Assembly: GCF_000236925.1 (NCBI RefSeq)
Contig: NC_016941.1
Coordinates: 2,368,566 to 2,432,565, forward strand
Source of the DNA: Staphylococcus argenteus
GTDB taxonomy: Bacteria; Bacillota; Bacilli; Staphylococcales; Staphylococcaceae
Length of the DNA stretch: 64,000 nt
Direction: 5' to 3'
Shown here: one piece after another, positions 18,298-26,936 of the stretch
Numbering within the stretch: position 1 is the first letter of the stretch
Layout: every line of letters begins with the position of its first letter
Program-made: the position numbers and the translations under genes
The notes under the pieces: model-generated
Database searches by the model: none
What the model saw: the letters and a program-made list of their open reading frames with translations, nothing else
What the model was told of the DNA's origin: nothing

Positions 18298-20403
18298 ATG
18301 ACATGCCAACTTAAAATACATCATACATTATCGACAGTACCAAGTCGTAATATCAATCAGATTATGGTGTTATTCTCATTAACAAATAAACTCAACATTA
18401 CGATTAATGGTGAAACCAAAGACGTAAGTAATTATATAATTTTAATTAACCATGGTGATATTTATAATATCAACCACGGTGAAAATATTATCGAATTAAA
18501 GATACCAGTTTTTTATTTTTACCAGCAAGACGAAGATTTCTTTAACGGTTACTTAGATCGTCACTTGCTACAATCTAGTAATTATATCAAATCTTTAATC
18601 GCTGATTTAATAAGTACCCCAACAAGCTCATCATTAATGGGGAAAAATATCGGACAAAGTATAATTGATACTTTACTTAAAGAAGCTTTTATTAAAATCG
18701 ATCATGAATATTTACCGAATATAGCCTTAAGTAATCCCGTATTTATTGATTGCGTAAATTATATTCATAGTAATATTGATGCACATTTATCTTTAAAAGA
18801 TATTGCGATGCATTGTAACATTTCAGAATCATATTGTTCAAACTTATTTGTTCGATATTTGAGTATGAATTTTAAAGATTATTTTACAAGTATCAAACTC
18901 GTTAATGCCATCAATTTATTACTTTCTACAAAACATTCTATTACAACAGTTTCAGAATTGGCTGGTTTCAACAGTCATACAAATTTTGCAAATCAATTTA
19001 AAAATTACTTAAACTCCAGCCCGAAGCAGTTCCGTTCACTCGTTTCCAAAATTACAGAACCACCGCAAATACATTTCCAACAAGATAACGTATCACAGTT
19101 TACTGAGTTGATTTCAAAAATTGATTTAACAGCTCAGCTAGCCACAAATACAACAGATATTAATATAGATGATTTTGACCCGAAAGATCGAAGCCAACGC
19201 GCAAAAGTATTTGTTCGTTTTAGTAATTTTAATGAACTATTTCAATTTATCTTCAATGAGTATTACGATATAAACTTTGAACATTTACCAAAGCCCGTCG
19301 TTTTCATTGATGATATTCACGATATTGAAGTGAGTCAAACCAATTACAATCTTTTAAATAGATGTTTTGAAAAGCTTTTTGAAAAAAATATAGGCTTAGC
19401 CATCGCTATCAAATCGACACAACAATTTGAAACGATGAAACAATTGATTTTAACCTTTTTACAAGGTAACCAGGATTATAAAACAAGCAAAAAACTAGTC
19501 AAATTCATGTTAGTATTTTGCTCAAATTCAATGACGGCTGAAGAAATTCATCTATGTCATCTTAAAATTAAAAATAAAAATAAAGAAATCAAGTATAGTG
19601 TAACTGTTGATGGATTTTTAGAAACATATTCTACTGTTGAACAAGTTTATGATGTCATGCAACGTCTTAAATTCCATTATTACTTTATTGATATTGAAAA
19701 TTCAAAAACAGCAGAGCAGCTCATTACTAAAAATCAGCACTATCATCAAACTGATACTCATTTTGAACAGTACAAAAAGTTTATACTAGATTCAGGTATA
19801 TCATCAACTCAGTTTGTTTATAACAATTTGTCAGTAAGTGGTTTTAAGTATACTAATGATGGTAAAAATCCGATTCAATTGTCTGACATCGTATATCATT
19901 TAATTGCATTATTACGCTATGGCGGTGGAATAAGTTATCAATTATTAGATGATCATTCGAATTATATATCTTTATATAACAAGTACGGTAGTCCCCTTCC
20001 ATTAATGCATCTATATAAGATGTTCAGACCTTTTGTAAATGAAGATATAGAAATAACTAATAATTATGTATTGAGTCGTAAAGATAATAATTACCACTTC
20101 TTATTATTCAATAAAATTAATGATCGTTATATGTCAGATGTAAAACAAGATTTTATTTTTCATAATGAACTGCCTCAAGATTCATTAATGATTATTAAGA
20201 CTTTGAATCATGAACATGGTTCAATTCAACATTTGCTACCAATGAGTGACAAACTTGTCTACATTGAAAAAGAAATTTTAGATGAATTAGATAAAACGAA
20301 TTATCCCAAAACAGAACTTGCTGTCCAGGAAGAATCAGGTAGAACTTTCGAACTTAAGTTAAACCATGATGAAGTAAAATATATTTGCTTCAAGCCAAGC
20401 TAA
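18298..20403 (+). CDS. rsp: AraC-family virulence regulator Rsp
   Basis: 701 aa, far longer than a simple AraC protein. The two-helix AraC DNA-binding domain is at about residues 155-250 ('LSLKDIAMHCNISESYCSNLF' and 'TTVSELAGFNSHTNFANQFKNY' followed by 'SSPKQFRSL'). A cupin-like N-terminus precedes it, and a C-terminal region of 450 residues resembles a degenerate glycoside-hydrolase-like domain seen in Rsp and Rbf. Known in S. aureus as repressor of surface proteins; it controls surface adhesins, Agr-dependent toxins and the divergent RNA SSR42. GGCAGGAGAG precedes the ATG. Confidence 0.9.
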   Translation: MTCQLKIHHTLSTVPSRNINQIMVLFSLTNKLNITINGETKDVSNYIILINHGDIYNINHGENIIELKIPVFYFYQQDEDFFNGYLDRHLLQSSNYIKSLIADLISTPTSSSLMGKNIGQSIIDTLLKEAFIKIDHEYLPNIALSNPVFIDCVNYIHSNIDAHLSLKDIAMHCNISESYCSNLFVRYLSMNFKDYFTSIKLVNAINLLLSTKHSITTVSELAGFNSHTNFANQFKNYLNSSPKQFRSLVSKITEPPQIHFQQDNVSQFTELISKIDLTAQLATNTTDINIDDFDPKDRSQRAKVFVRFSNFNELFQFIFNEYYDINFEHLPKPVVFIDDIHDIEVSQTNYNLLNRCFEKLFEKNIGLAIAIKSTQQFETMKQLILTFLQGNQDYKTSKKLVKFMLVFCSNSMTAEEIHLCHLKIKNKNKEIKYSVTVDGFLETYSTVEQVYDVMQRLKFHYYFIDIENSKTAEQLITKNQHYHQTDTHFEQYKKFILDSGISSTQFVYNNLSVSGFKYTNDGKNPIQLSDIVYHLIALLRYGGGISYQLLDDHSNYISLYNKYGSPLPLMHLYKMFRPFVNEDIEITNNYVLSRKDNNYHFLLFNKINDRYMSDVKQDFIFHNELPQDSLMIIKTLNHEHGSIQHLLPMSDKLVYIEKEILDELDKTNYPKTELAVQEESGRTFELKLNHDEVKYICFKPS

Positions 20404-20467
20404 AATGAACTCTCGTGTTTAGTGACTTATATTAAAGGCTATTTATATTGTAAGGAGATGGTTTAAT

Positions 20468-20890
20468 ATGAGTAACCAACATGCAATTCAAGCAATAGAG
20501 GATGTTTTATCAACGTCAAAAGTTGGCGTTTTATCAACTGCATTTAATAATAAACCTAATAGTAGATATATGGTTTTCTATAATGATGGACTCACATTGT
20601 ACACTAAGACAAACATTCATTCTGCAAAGGTAAAAGAAATTAAAGAAAACCCAGCAGCCTATGTATTGTTAGGATACAATGACACGACAAATCGCAGTTT
20701 CGTTGAAATGGAAGCTACGATAGAAGTAGTTTCTGATCAAAAAGTAGTCGATTGGTTATGGGAGACTCAAGATAAAAGCTTTTTCAGCTCAAAAGAAGAT
20801 CCAGAACTCTGCGTTTTAAAGGTGATACCACAATCTGTTAAATTGATGAATGACAAATCATTAGATACACCTATCAAAATCGATTTATAA
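20468..20890 (+). CDS. pyridoxamine 5'-phosphate oxidase family protein
   Basis: 140 aa, one split-barrel FMN-binding domain of the general-stress-protein-26 type. Readable features are 'KVGVLSTAFNNKPNSRYMVFY' (first strands), 'LYTKTNIHSAKVKEIKENP' (FMN phosphate region) and 'YVLLGY'. Such proteins bind flavin or heme-like cofactors; the substrate is unknown. It lies 64 bp after rsp on the same strand with AAGGAG before the ATG, and no terminator intervenes, so it may share the rsp transcript. Confidence 0.8.
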   Translation: MSNQHAIQAIEDVLSTSKVGVLSTAFNNKPNSRYMVFYNDGLTLYTKTNIHSAKVKEIKENPAAYVLLGYNDTTNRSFVEMEATIEVVSDQKVVDWLWETQDKSFFSSKEDPELCVLKVIPQSVKLMNDKSLDTPIKIDL

Positions 20891-21016
20891 AACAAAGTAT
20901 ATATAGGAAATAACTTTAATGAAGCATAGCTATAACTATGTTAATTACTTAATGTAATCCATTATTCTTAAGTGTTTAATATTTTTACAATTATATTTGC
21001 AATATATTGTTTTTTT

Positions 21017-21060
21017 AGACACACTTTATTCACATTTAACGTGATTATGGTGTGTCTTTT
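21017..21060 (+). terminator. terminator after the PNPOx-family gene
   Basis: AGACACAC (21017-21024) pairs with GTGTGTCT (21050-21057), followed by TTTTTAAA. Confidence 0.75.
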
Positions 21061-21154
21061 TAAATTAATTTTATGTAATATAAATACTGCATTTGCAAAC
21101 TGTTGCACTTTTAGGTATAACAGAATTAACTACATTTAAGGAGATTGATGAACC

Positions 21155-21511
21155 ATGAAAAAGAAAAAAGGTTTTGGTCTTGGTATTAGTTTAATTGCCA
21201 TCATGTTAATTGTATGTATTGTATTAGTAATCATGATGATGACTGGTGGAAAGAAAGATACATATTACGGAATTATGAAAGATAATACAACTATTGAAAA
21301 AATGATTAGTGAAAAAGATGAAAGTATTGAAAAAAATGTTAAATTACCTTCAGATTCAGATGTTAATGTTAAAAAAGGTGATTTTGTAATTGTTTATAAA
21401 TTAGCAGATTCAGATAAAATTGTTAAAGTTAAAAAAGTTGACCATGATGACGTTCCTCACGGTTTAATGATGAAAATTCATGACATGGGCAAAATGCACA
21501 TGAAACATTAA
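21155..21511 (+). CDS. small membrane-anchored protein, DUF4889 type
   Basis: 118 aa. A very basic start (MKKKKG) and one strong helix (residues 8-30) anchor the protein with an extracellular domain of 85 residues, rich in Lys and Asp with a beta-type 'VKKGDFVIVYKLADSDKIVKVKKV'. The C-terminus is His/Met-rich (HDDVPHG...MKIHDMGKMHMKH), which could bind metal. I recall it as a staphylococcal domain of unknown function. AAGGAG lies 9 nt before the ATG. It is monocistronic. Confidence 0.75.
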   Translation: MKKKKGFGLGISLIAIMLIVCIVLVIMMMTGGKKDTYYGIMKDNTTIEKMISEKDESIEKNVKLPSDSDVNVKKGDFVIVYKLADSDKIVKVKKVDHDDVPHGLMMKIHDMGKMHMKH

Positions 21512-21559
21512 TCGTGGTTTAAATTAAATTTTTAATTACTTTTTCGATAATATAACAGT

Positions 21560-21612
21560 AAAAGCAGCGGTAAGTTGATTTCCAATTTGAAATCATTTTA
21601 CTGCTGCTTTTT
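21560..21612 (+). terminator. terminator of the DUF4889 gene
   Basis: AAAAGCAGC (21560-21568) pairs with GCTGCTTTT (21603-21611), with additional pairing inside (GATTTC with GAAATC). A T-run follows. Confidence 0.85.
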
Positions 21613-21639
21613 ATATTTGAAATACTTCATGTTGAATGG

Positions 21640-21944
21640 CTTCTCTTTCGGTTCGACTTCGCCTTGCGCATGCATAATAGCCCCTAACAACCAAAGGTTG
21701 TTTCTCTTTCGGTTCGCCTGCGCTTTGCGCATGCATAATAGCCCCTAACAACCAAAGGTTGTTTCTCTTTCGGTTCGCCTGCGCTTTGCGCATGCATAAT
21801 AGCCCCTAACAACCAAAGGTTGTTTCTCTTTTGGTTCGCCTGCGCTTTGCGCATGCATAAAAGCCCCTAACAACCAAAGGTTGTTTCTCTTTCGGTTCGC
21901 CTGCGCTTTGCGCATGCATAAAAGCCCCTAACAACCAAAGGTTG
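21640..21944. repeat. tandem repeat, five units of 61 bp
   Basis: The hairpin CAACCAAAGGTTG recurs at 21688, 21749, 21810, 21871 and 21932, exactly 61 bp apart each time. Each unit also contains TGCGCATGCATAA, AGCCCCTAA and a GGTTCGCCTGCGC segment, richer in GC than the surroundings. The first unit is diverged in its left half, and the last unit becomes the gltT terminator. The open frame across it on the minus strand is a repeat artefact. Probably a variable-number locus. Confidence 0.9.
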
Positions 21945-21955
21945 TAAGGGGCTTT
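21921..21955. terminator. terminator of gltT formed by the last repeat unit
   Basis: AAAGCCCCTAACAACC pairs with GGTTGTAAGGGGCTTT with a single mismatch and a 3-nt loop. It can serve gltT on the minus strand. Confidence 0.8.
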
Positions 21956-21976
21956 AAATGTCAGATAGTAATTTTT

Positions 21977-23254
21977 TTAAATTGATTTTAAATATTCTTG
22001 ACCTTTTTCTCTATCGTATACATTTTCCCATTTAGCAATAACTACTGTTGATAATGCGTTACCAATAACGTTAACGCATGTACGAACCATATCTAATATA
22101 CGGTCTACACCAATAATTAATGCCAAGCCTTGTGCTGGCAAGCCCATTGCACCTAATGTTGTAAGTAATACAACAATTGATGTACCTGGTACTGCTGCCA
22201 TACCTTTAGATGTAATCATTAACGTTAACATCAAAACAATTTGTTCTGATAATGTTAAATGCATACCATACATTTGTGCAACGAATAATGCTGCGATTGA
22301 TTGATACAACGCAGAACCATCTAAGTTAAATGTATAACCAATTGGTATAACGAAAGATGTAATGTCTTTAGGTGAACCGAAGTTTTCCATTTTCTTCATC
22401 ATTACAGGTAATACAGCTTCTGAGCTTGATGTTGAAAAAGCTAATAGCAGTTCACTTTTTAAAATCTTAATAATGCTCATAATATTAATACGACACATCC
22501 ATGCAACTATTCCAAGTACAACGAATACGAAGAATACCATTGCAAAGACAACTACTAATACTAATTTTAATAGTGGTAATAATGCTGATGCACCAAATGT
22601 AATAATTGTAGTACAGATGAATGCAAACACACCAAGTGGTGCTAATTTCAAAATTTTATTAATCATCCAGAACACAGCTTCTAATGATCCACTTAAGAAC
22701 TCTTTAACTGGTTCTGCTTTTTTACCTACTGCAGCTAATCCTAATCCAAAGAAAACTGCGAAGAAGATAATCGGTAACAATTCACCTTTATTCAAAGCTT
22801 CAAAAAAGTTTGTTGGAATAATATGTACAATGGTATCAATAAAATGATTACCATATGTAGATTGTTCTGCTGCATGAGCAGTTGATTGATATTTAGAAAT
22901 ATCACCTTTAGGTAACTTATTTGGGTCTAATCCAGCACCTGGTTTAAACAGGTTACCGAAGATAATCCCTAAACCTATTGCGATTGTTGTAATAATTTCA
23001 AAGTAAAGTATTGTTTTCCAGCCATAACGCCCTACAGTTTTCGATTCCCCAACGTTCGAAATAGAAAGCGCTAGTGAGCAAAATACAACCGGTATAACGA
23101 TCATTTTAATTAAATTTAAAAATACATCGCCAAATGGTTTAATGTAATTCGCTACATTCTCTTGTCCATATAATAAAAGTCCTACGACAACACCTAACAC
23201 TAAAGCAATAACTACTTGCATAGGTAGGCTGATTTTTCTCTTGAATAGAGCCAT
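21977..23254 (-). CDS. gltT: proton/sodium-glutamate symporter
   Basis: 425 aa, dicarboxylate/amino acid:cation symporter family. It has eight helices and two re-entrant loops; the serine-rich hairpin is 'LAFSTSSSEAVLPVMMKKM' and the substrate helix 'PIGYTFNLDGSALYQSIAALF' carries the NxDG motif. 'VDRILDMVRTCVNVIGNALS' near the C-terminus has the aspartate and arginine that bind dicarboxylate amino acids. It imports glutamate or aspartate with cations. GGGGAG precedes the ATG. It is monocistronic, with a palindrome upstream at 23295-23313. Confidence 0.92.
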   Translation of the reverse strand: MALFKRKISLPMQVVIALVLGVVVGLLLYGQENVANYIKPFGDVFLNLIKMIVIPVVFCSLALSISNVGESKTVGRYGWKTILYFEIITTIAIGLGIIFGNLFKPGAGLDPNKLPKGDISKYQSTAHAAEQSTYGNHFIDTIVHIIPTNFFEALNKGELLPIIFFAVFFGLGLAAVGKKAEPVKEFLSGSLEAVFWMINKILKLAPLGVFAFICTTIITFGASALLPLLKLVLVVVFAMVFFVFVVLGIVAWMCRINIMSIIKILKSELLLAFSTSSSEAVLPVMMKKMENFGSPKDITSFVIPIGYTFNLDGSALYQSIAALFVAQMYGMHLTLSEQIVLMLTLMITSKGMAAVPGTSIVVLLTTLGAMGLPAQGLALIIGVDRILDMVRTCVNVIGNALSTVVIAKWENVYDREKGQEYLKSI

Positions 23255-23294
23255 AGTACAAACTCCCCTTCATCTGACATCACTCAATTATATC

Positions 23295-23313
23295 AGATAA
23301 TTGATAATTATCT
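23295..23313. promoter_or_regulatory. inverted repeat upstream of gltT
   Basis: AGATAATT-GAT-AATTATCT is a perfect 8-3-8 inverted repeat directly next to a TATAAT hexamer read toward gltT. It looks like a repressor operator; which protein would bind is unknown. A Fur-type box is less likely because the arms are 8-3-8, not 7-1-7. Confidence 0.4.
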
Positions 23314-23438
23314 ATAAAAATTTAAACTATTTAAACTTTATAGATGTCAAAATTGACAATTTTTCATATCAAAACTGTATAATACAAACAATTAAAACTC
23401 AACAAATTTTATCGTTAGTGCTATATAAATGTTCTATC

Positions 23439-23804
23439 TTACTTTGAAGGCTTGTAATTTTGATTAAAATATTTATGCTTTGCAGTTTTCAAACTTTTCT
23501 TTGTTTCAGTATCAAAGCCCTCAACAAATAGGCCTTTATAAGTACTAATCGGTTGAACTATATAAGTCACACCTGGTTCATCTTTAAAAGTAACTTCTTT
23601 ATAGTAGAGACCTTTTTTAGCACTATACAGTGCTTTTTCTGATTTAATTTTATCTTTTAGATTTTTCTCTTCCAAATAACTGTCAATTAGTTGAATATTC
23701 TTATGACCTTGATATGTTTTCAGACCAAAGAAAAATGCAACAGCAACAATTAATGAAATAAATAATATGATGACAACTTTAAAAACATTGCTTTTCTTCT
23801 TCAT
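23439..23804 (-). CDS. DUF3139 family membrane-anchored protein
   Basis: 121 aa. Basic N-terminus (MKKKSNVFK), one helix at residues 9-28, then an extracellular domain with 'EEKNLKDKIKSEKALYSAKKGLYYKEVTFKDEPGVTYIVQP', the DUF3139 pattern common in staphylococci in paralogous sets. Function is unknown. AAAAAGGAG precedes the ATG. Neighbours on both sides are regulated separately. Confidence 0.8.
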   Translation of the reverse strand: MKKKSNVFKVVIILFISLIVAVAFFFGLKTYQGHKNIQLIDSYLEEKNLKDKIKSEKALYSAKKGLYYKEVTFKDEPGVTYIVQPISTYKGLFVEGFDTETKKSLKTAKHKYFNQNYKPSK

Positions 23805-24149
23805 TATACGACTCCTTTTTGATTATCTGTTCAGTATGAACGAATAAATTTATTTAATAAAGAGATTTTACCAGATTGTAACAATTTTTTTATTCACAAT
23901 TTTAATGATAAAATTTGAATTTCAAATGCACATCTTTTATTAAATTTAATAACAAATCACATTTTACTATTAATTAAAATAATTGACTACTTTGAACGAT
24001 TAAGATTGATATAATTGCATTCGTGGCAATTGTAAAAAACTTTCAATCCGCCCATTACCGATAAAAATACTAGGTTATAATTCAGAATTGTATTTTTTAA
24101 CATTAAAATTCAATTTAAGACAATTCGATGATTGCGATGAAATCAGTAC

Positions 24150-24178
24150 TTGACAACTATTACACTTCATAATATTGT
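24150..24178 (+). promoter_or_regulatory. sarZ promoter
   Basis: TTGACA (24150-24155) and TATTGT (24173-24178) are 17 bp apart. The implied start near 24185 leaves a leader of only about 17 nt before the sarZ ATG, so the ribosome site is almost at the 5' end. Confidence 0.75.
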
Positions 24179-24201
24179 TTATTTTAACAAGGAGTGATTG
24201 G

Positions 24202-24648
24202 ATGTATGTAGAAAACAGTTATCTTAGTAAACAGCTATGTTTTTTATTTTACGTTTCTTCAAAAGAAATAATCAAAAAATATACAACATATCTGAAAGAG
24301 TATGATTTAACCTATACAGGTTACATTGTTTTAATGGCGATTGAAAATGATGAGAAACTTAACATCAAAAAATTAGGTGAACGTGTCTTCCTTGATTCTG
24401 GAACATTGACACCATTATTAAAGAAATTAGAAAAGAAAAATTATGTCGTTCGCACACGTGAAGAAAAAGACGAAAGAAATCTTCAAATTTCACTTACAGA
24501 ACATGGTAAAGAAATTAAAGAGCCACTGACAGAAATTTCAATTAAAGTATTTAAAGAATTTAATATTTCAGGTCCTGAAGCATCTGATTTAATCCAAAAT
24601 TTGCGTAATTTTGTTTCTAAAAATTTCGACAATTACGACAAAAAGTAA
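24202..24648 (+). CDS. sarZ: MarR-type redox regulator SarZ
   Basis: 148 aa winged-helix protein of the SarA/MarR family. A single cysteine at position 13 ([11 protein letters not shown]) matches the redox-sensing Cys13 of SarZ, which is oxidised or thiolated to release DNA. The wing region '[21 protein letters not shown]' and the recognition part '[20 protein letters not shown]' are typical of MarR/OhrR. It controls virulence and oxidative-stress genes. AAGGAG sets the ATG at 24202; the frame is open to 24175, but those codons overlap the promoter. Confidence 0.92.
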   Translation: MYVENSYLSKQLCFLFYVSSKEIIKKYTTYLKEYDLTYTGYIVLMAIENDEKLNIKKLGERVFLDSGTLTPLLKKLEKKNYVVRTREEKDERNLQISLTEHGKEIKEPLTEISIKVFKEFNISGPEASDLIQNLRNFVSKNFDNYDKK

Positions 24649-24651
24649 TAC

Positions 24652-24673
24652 CCCTTTTGCATAAGAAAAAGGG
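24652..24673. terminator. weak hairpin after sarZ
   Basis: CCCTTTT (24652-24658) pairs with AAAAGGG (24667-24673) right after the sarZ stop. No T-run follows on the plus strand, so termination is uncertain. The rest of 24674-24880 shows nothing else. Confidence 0.35.
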
Positions 24674-24880
24674 CAGAAATAGGAATAAATATCTTTATTC
24701 ATTATCTTTTACATTGTTACGTGAATTTCGATGCTTATTTCGTTTGCCCTGATTCTTATTGCATTTTCCTTCCTATACATACCTATACCTATTGATCATT
24801 TATCCCCTTTTACTTTATCTTTTTATTTACTACTCATATAATGACTTTATACAACAAATATAATAATGGAAGTGATTATA

Positions 24881-25303
24881 ATGAATTTCAATCAATTCGA
24901 TAGTCAAAACATTTTTAATAATAATCCGAGTGACACATTTAAAGATTTAGGGAAACAAGTATTTAATTATTTTTCTTCACCCACGTTCCCCACAAATATA
25001 TATGAAATAGATAATGTTTTTTATATAGAATCAGAACTATCCGGTGTCAATAAAGAAGATATCCAGATAGATTTTAATAATGATGTTTTAACGATACAAG
25101 CTGTTAAACATTTAAAACATCCAAATGAAAACTTAACTTTAGATGAACGAAAAGCTAATCAATTATATCGTCAATTCGATTTTGAAAATATCGATAAAAA
25201 TAAAATCACTGCAAATTTTGAAAATGGTCTTTTAACAATGACATTGCCTAAAATTCAACCAAATCAAGATACGTCGTCATCAACAACAATTCCGATTTCT
25301 TAA
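24881..25303 (+). CDS. Hsp20/alpha-crystallin family small heat-shock protein
   Basis: 140 aa. The alpha-crystallin domain spans about residues 38-125, with 'ELSGVNKEDIQIDFNNDVLTIQAVK' and the closing 'FENGLLTMTLPK'. The C-terminal IPIS provides the I-x-I anchor used in oligomer assembly. It is an ATP-independent holdase for unfolded proteins. GGAAGTG lies upstream of the ATG at 24881; the extra ATG at 24866 overlaps the ribosome site. No CIRCE or CtsR heptad operator is evident upstream. Confidence 0.88.
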   Translation: MNFNQFDSQNIFNNNPSDTFKDLGKQVFNYFSSPTFPTNIYEIDNVFYIESELSGVNKEDIQIDFNNDVLTIQAVKHLKHPNENLTLDERKANQLYRQFDFENIDKNKITANFENGLLTMTLPKIQPNQDTSSSTTIPIS

Positions 25304-25316
25304 TTAAATACAACCA

Positions 25317-25366
25317 AGCCTTAATAACATGTCCCTACATAGGTACATGAAGATTAAGGCTTTTTA
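25317..25366. terminator. bidirectional terminator hsp20/narT
   Basis: AGCCTTAAT (25317-25325) pairs with ATTAAGGCT (25353-25361), followed by TTTTAAAT, between convergent genes. Confidence 0.8.
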
Positions 25367-25392
25367 AATATCTTAATTTTAATAATGTTTTA

Positions 25393-26565
25393 TTAACTCG
25401 TTTTTTTCAAAGCGCCATATTCTTTCTGATACAAATGTCGCATCGTTAATAATGCGATGACGCCAAAAAATGCTAGAAAAATAAACGCGAGGTGGCTTGA
25501 GCCAGTTAAATTAGCAACATATGTTATAACCAATGGTGGGAAGAATCCTCCTAGACCACCCATCATAGATACGATACCATTCGCCGAACCAGCTTCTTTT
25601 GAAAAGTATGATGGTACTAATTTAAAGATTAAACCATTACCGATTCCGGCACATACACTAATTGTTAAACAACCTACAGTAAATAATGCGATATGGTCCG
25701 AGATACCTAATATAACTGCACCTATAATCATCACTATAAAATCAATCATCAGTACTTTAACTGCATTAAATTTATCTCCAAGCATACCACCGACTGGTCT
25801 TAAAAATGTTGCCAGCGCAATGAATACACCTGAACGAATTCCTGCATCTACCTTATCAATACCAAAGTGGTTCACTAAATAGTTTGGTAAAAATATACCA
25901 AACGCTACAAAAGCACCAAACGTAATAAAATACCATAAACTTAAATAATATAGCTTATAGTTTTTAGATAGTGTTCTCATTTGAGCCATTAATGGCACTT
26001 TAACTTTACGTTCTTGTGCATCTCCAAAGATAAACATGATTAATGCGAACAACGCAATAATAATCAAATAGCTTCTAACTGTTGTTTGCCAACCGATGAT
26101 GCCAGCTATCGGTGGTGCTAAAAAAGAGGATACCGCTGTCCCAATATTCCCCATACCATAAATACCATTTGCTAGGCCTACTTTTTCTTTAGGGAAATAT
26201 TTAGGAACAGAAGTTACACCAACTGAGAAAATCGCGCCACCCACACCTAAAAAGAATCCTGATACCATCAACATACCCGGTGTTTGAGCTTGGCTTAAAA
26301 AGTAAATTGGGAATAATAATACAATAAAGCTAGTAAAGAATACCCATTTTGCGCCAATAATATTTGTTAAATAACCAAATGGCACACGAAGTACGGATCC
26401 CAAAATTACTGGTATGGCTAAAATCATCGAGATTTGTCCTTCTGTAACATTGACATCTTGTTTAATGAATGGCATTAACGGCGCTATAATACTCCACGCC
26501 ATAAACCCAACAACTAAACTTAAAGTTTGTAATGTTAGTTGAAAGCCACCTTTTGTCTTATACAT
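25393..26565 (-). CDS. narT: nitrate transporter NarT (NarK family)
   Basis: 390 aa MFS protein with 12 helices. The nitrate signature glycine-rich helices are visible: '[22 protein letters not shown]' (helix 5) and '[19 protein letters not shown]' with '[20 protein letters not shown]' (helix 11 region). It imports nitrate or exchanges it for nitrite to feed NarGHI in the same region. GAAGGTG lies 6 nt before the ATG at 26565. The long upstream region carries NreC-like and Rex-like sequences similar to those at narG. Confidence 0.9.
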   Translation of the reverse strand: MYKTKGGFQLTLQTLSLVVGFMAWSIIAPLMPFIKQDVNVTEGQISMILAIPVILGSVLRVPFGYLTNIIGAKWVFFTSFIVLLFPIYFLSQAQTPGMLMVSGFFLGVGGAIFSVGVTSVPKYFPKEKVGLANGIYGMGNIGTAVSSFLAPPIAGIIGWQTTVRSYLIIIALFALIMFIFGDAQERKVKVPLMAQMRTLSKNYKLYYLSLWYFITFGAFVAFGIFLPNYLVNHFGIDKVDAGIRSGVFIALATFLRPVGGMLGDKFNAVKVLMIDFIVMIIGAVILGISDHIALFTVGCLTISVCAGIGNGLIFKLVPSYFSKEAGSANGIVSMMGGLGGFFPPLVITYVANLTGSSHLAFIFLAFFGVIALLTMRHLYQKEYGALKKTS

Positions 26566-26606
26566 ACGTTTCACCTTCATCAAAATAATATATTTTTAAT
26601 AGATAT

Positions 26607-26692
26607 CAATACTCTGTCTATACGGTTAGAGGTCAATGTTATTTAAAAATGCATTCACATGTATGAAAACATTATTCATAGACAAAGTATTG
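26607..26692. repeat. distant 15-bp inverted repeat upstream of narT
   Basis: CAATACTCTGTCTAT (26607-26621) and ATAGACAAAGTATTG (26678-26692) are inverted copies with one mismatch, 56 bp apart. They bracket the narT leader. They could be a paired operator or a large hairpin in the narT leader RNA. No known consensus fits. Confidence 0.55.
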
Positions 26693-26715
26693 ATTACACA
26701 TTTATTTTATAATGA

Positions 26716-26748
26716 TTGTGAAAAAATGAACATAAGGATATTCCCTTA
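26716..26748. promoter_or_regulatory. Rex half-site and NreC-like box upstream of narT
   Basis: TTGTGAAAAAATGAACAT (26716-26733) keeps one arm of the Rex consensus. It directly abuts TAAGGATATTCCCTTA (26733-26748), an imperfect palindrome like the GGGA/TCCC boxes at narG and nirR. Order relative to the gene is the same at all three loci. Confidence 0.5.
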
Positions 26749-26936
26749 TTTAGATGGTGATTTCCCCTATACAATATTGCACATTATTCAAAAAAGACAA
26801 TCTTTTATTATGATTAAAAAACGAAAATTTCCTATTAAATAACGGTCCCTTATTATCAAACATAAAATAGGTTATATTTTCTTCTTGAGTATCACGTTAC
26901 GTCACCCTTTATGATGACTATATAAGGAGGGATACA

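Noticed and set aside
21611..21793. 60-codon open frame on the minus strand across the 61-bp repeats
   Set aside because: Produced by repeat periodicity; no ribosome site; the peptide simply repeats with the DNA.
21640..21944. Possible CRISPR array
   Set aside because: The units are tandem copies with no unique spacers and no cas genes nearby.
24881..25303. CIRCE or CtsR control of the small heat-shock gene
   Set aside because: I looked upstream for the CIRCE inverted repeat and the CtsR heptads and did not find either.
26636..26842. 68-codon open frame upstream of the DUF2268 gene
   Set aside because: No ribosome site, covers the narT regulatory region, no recognisable protein pattern.
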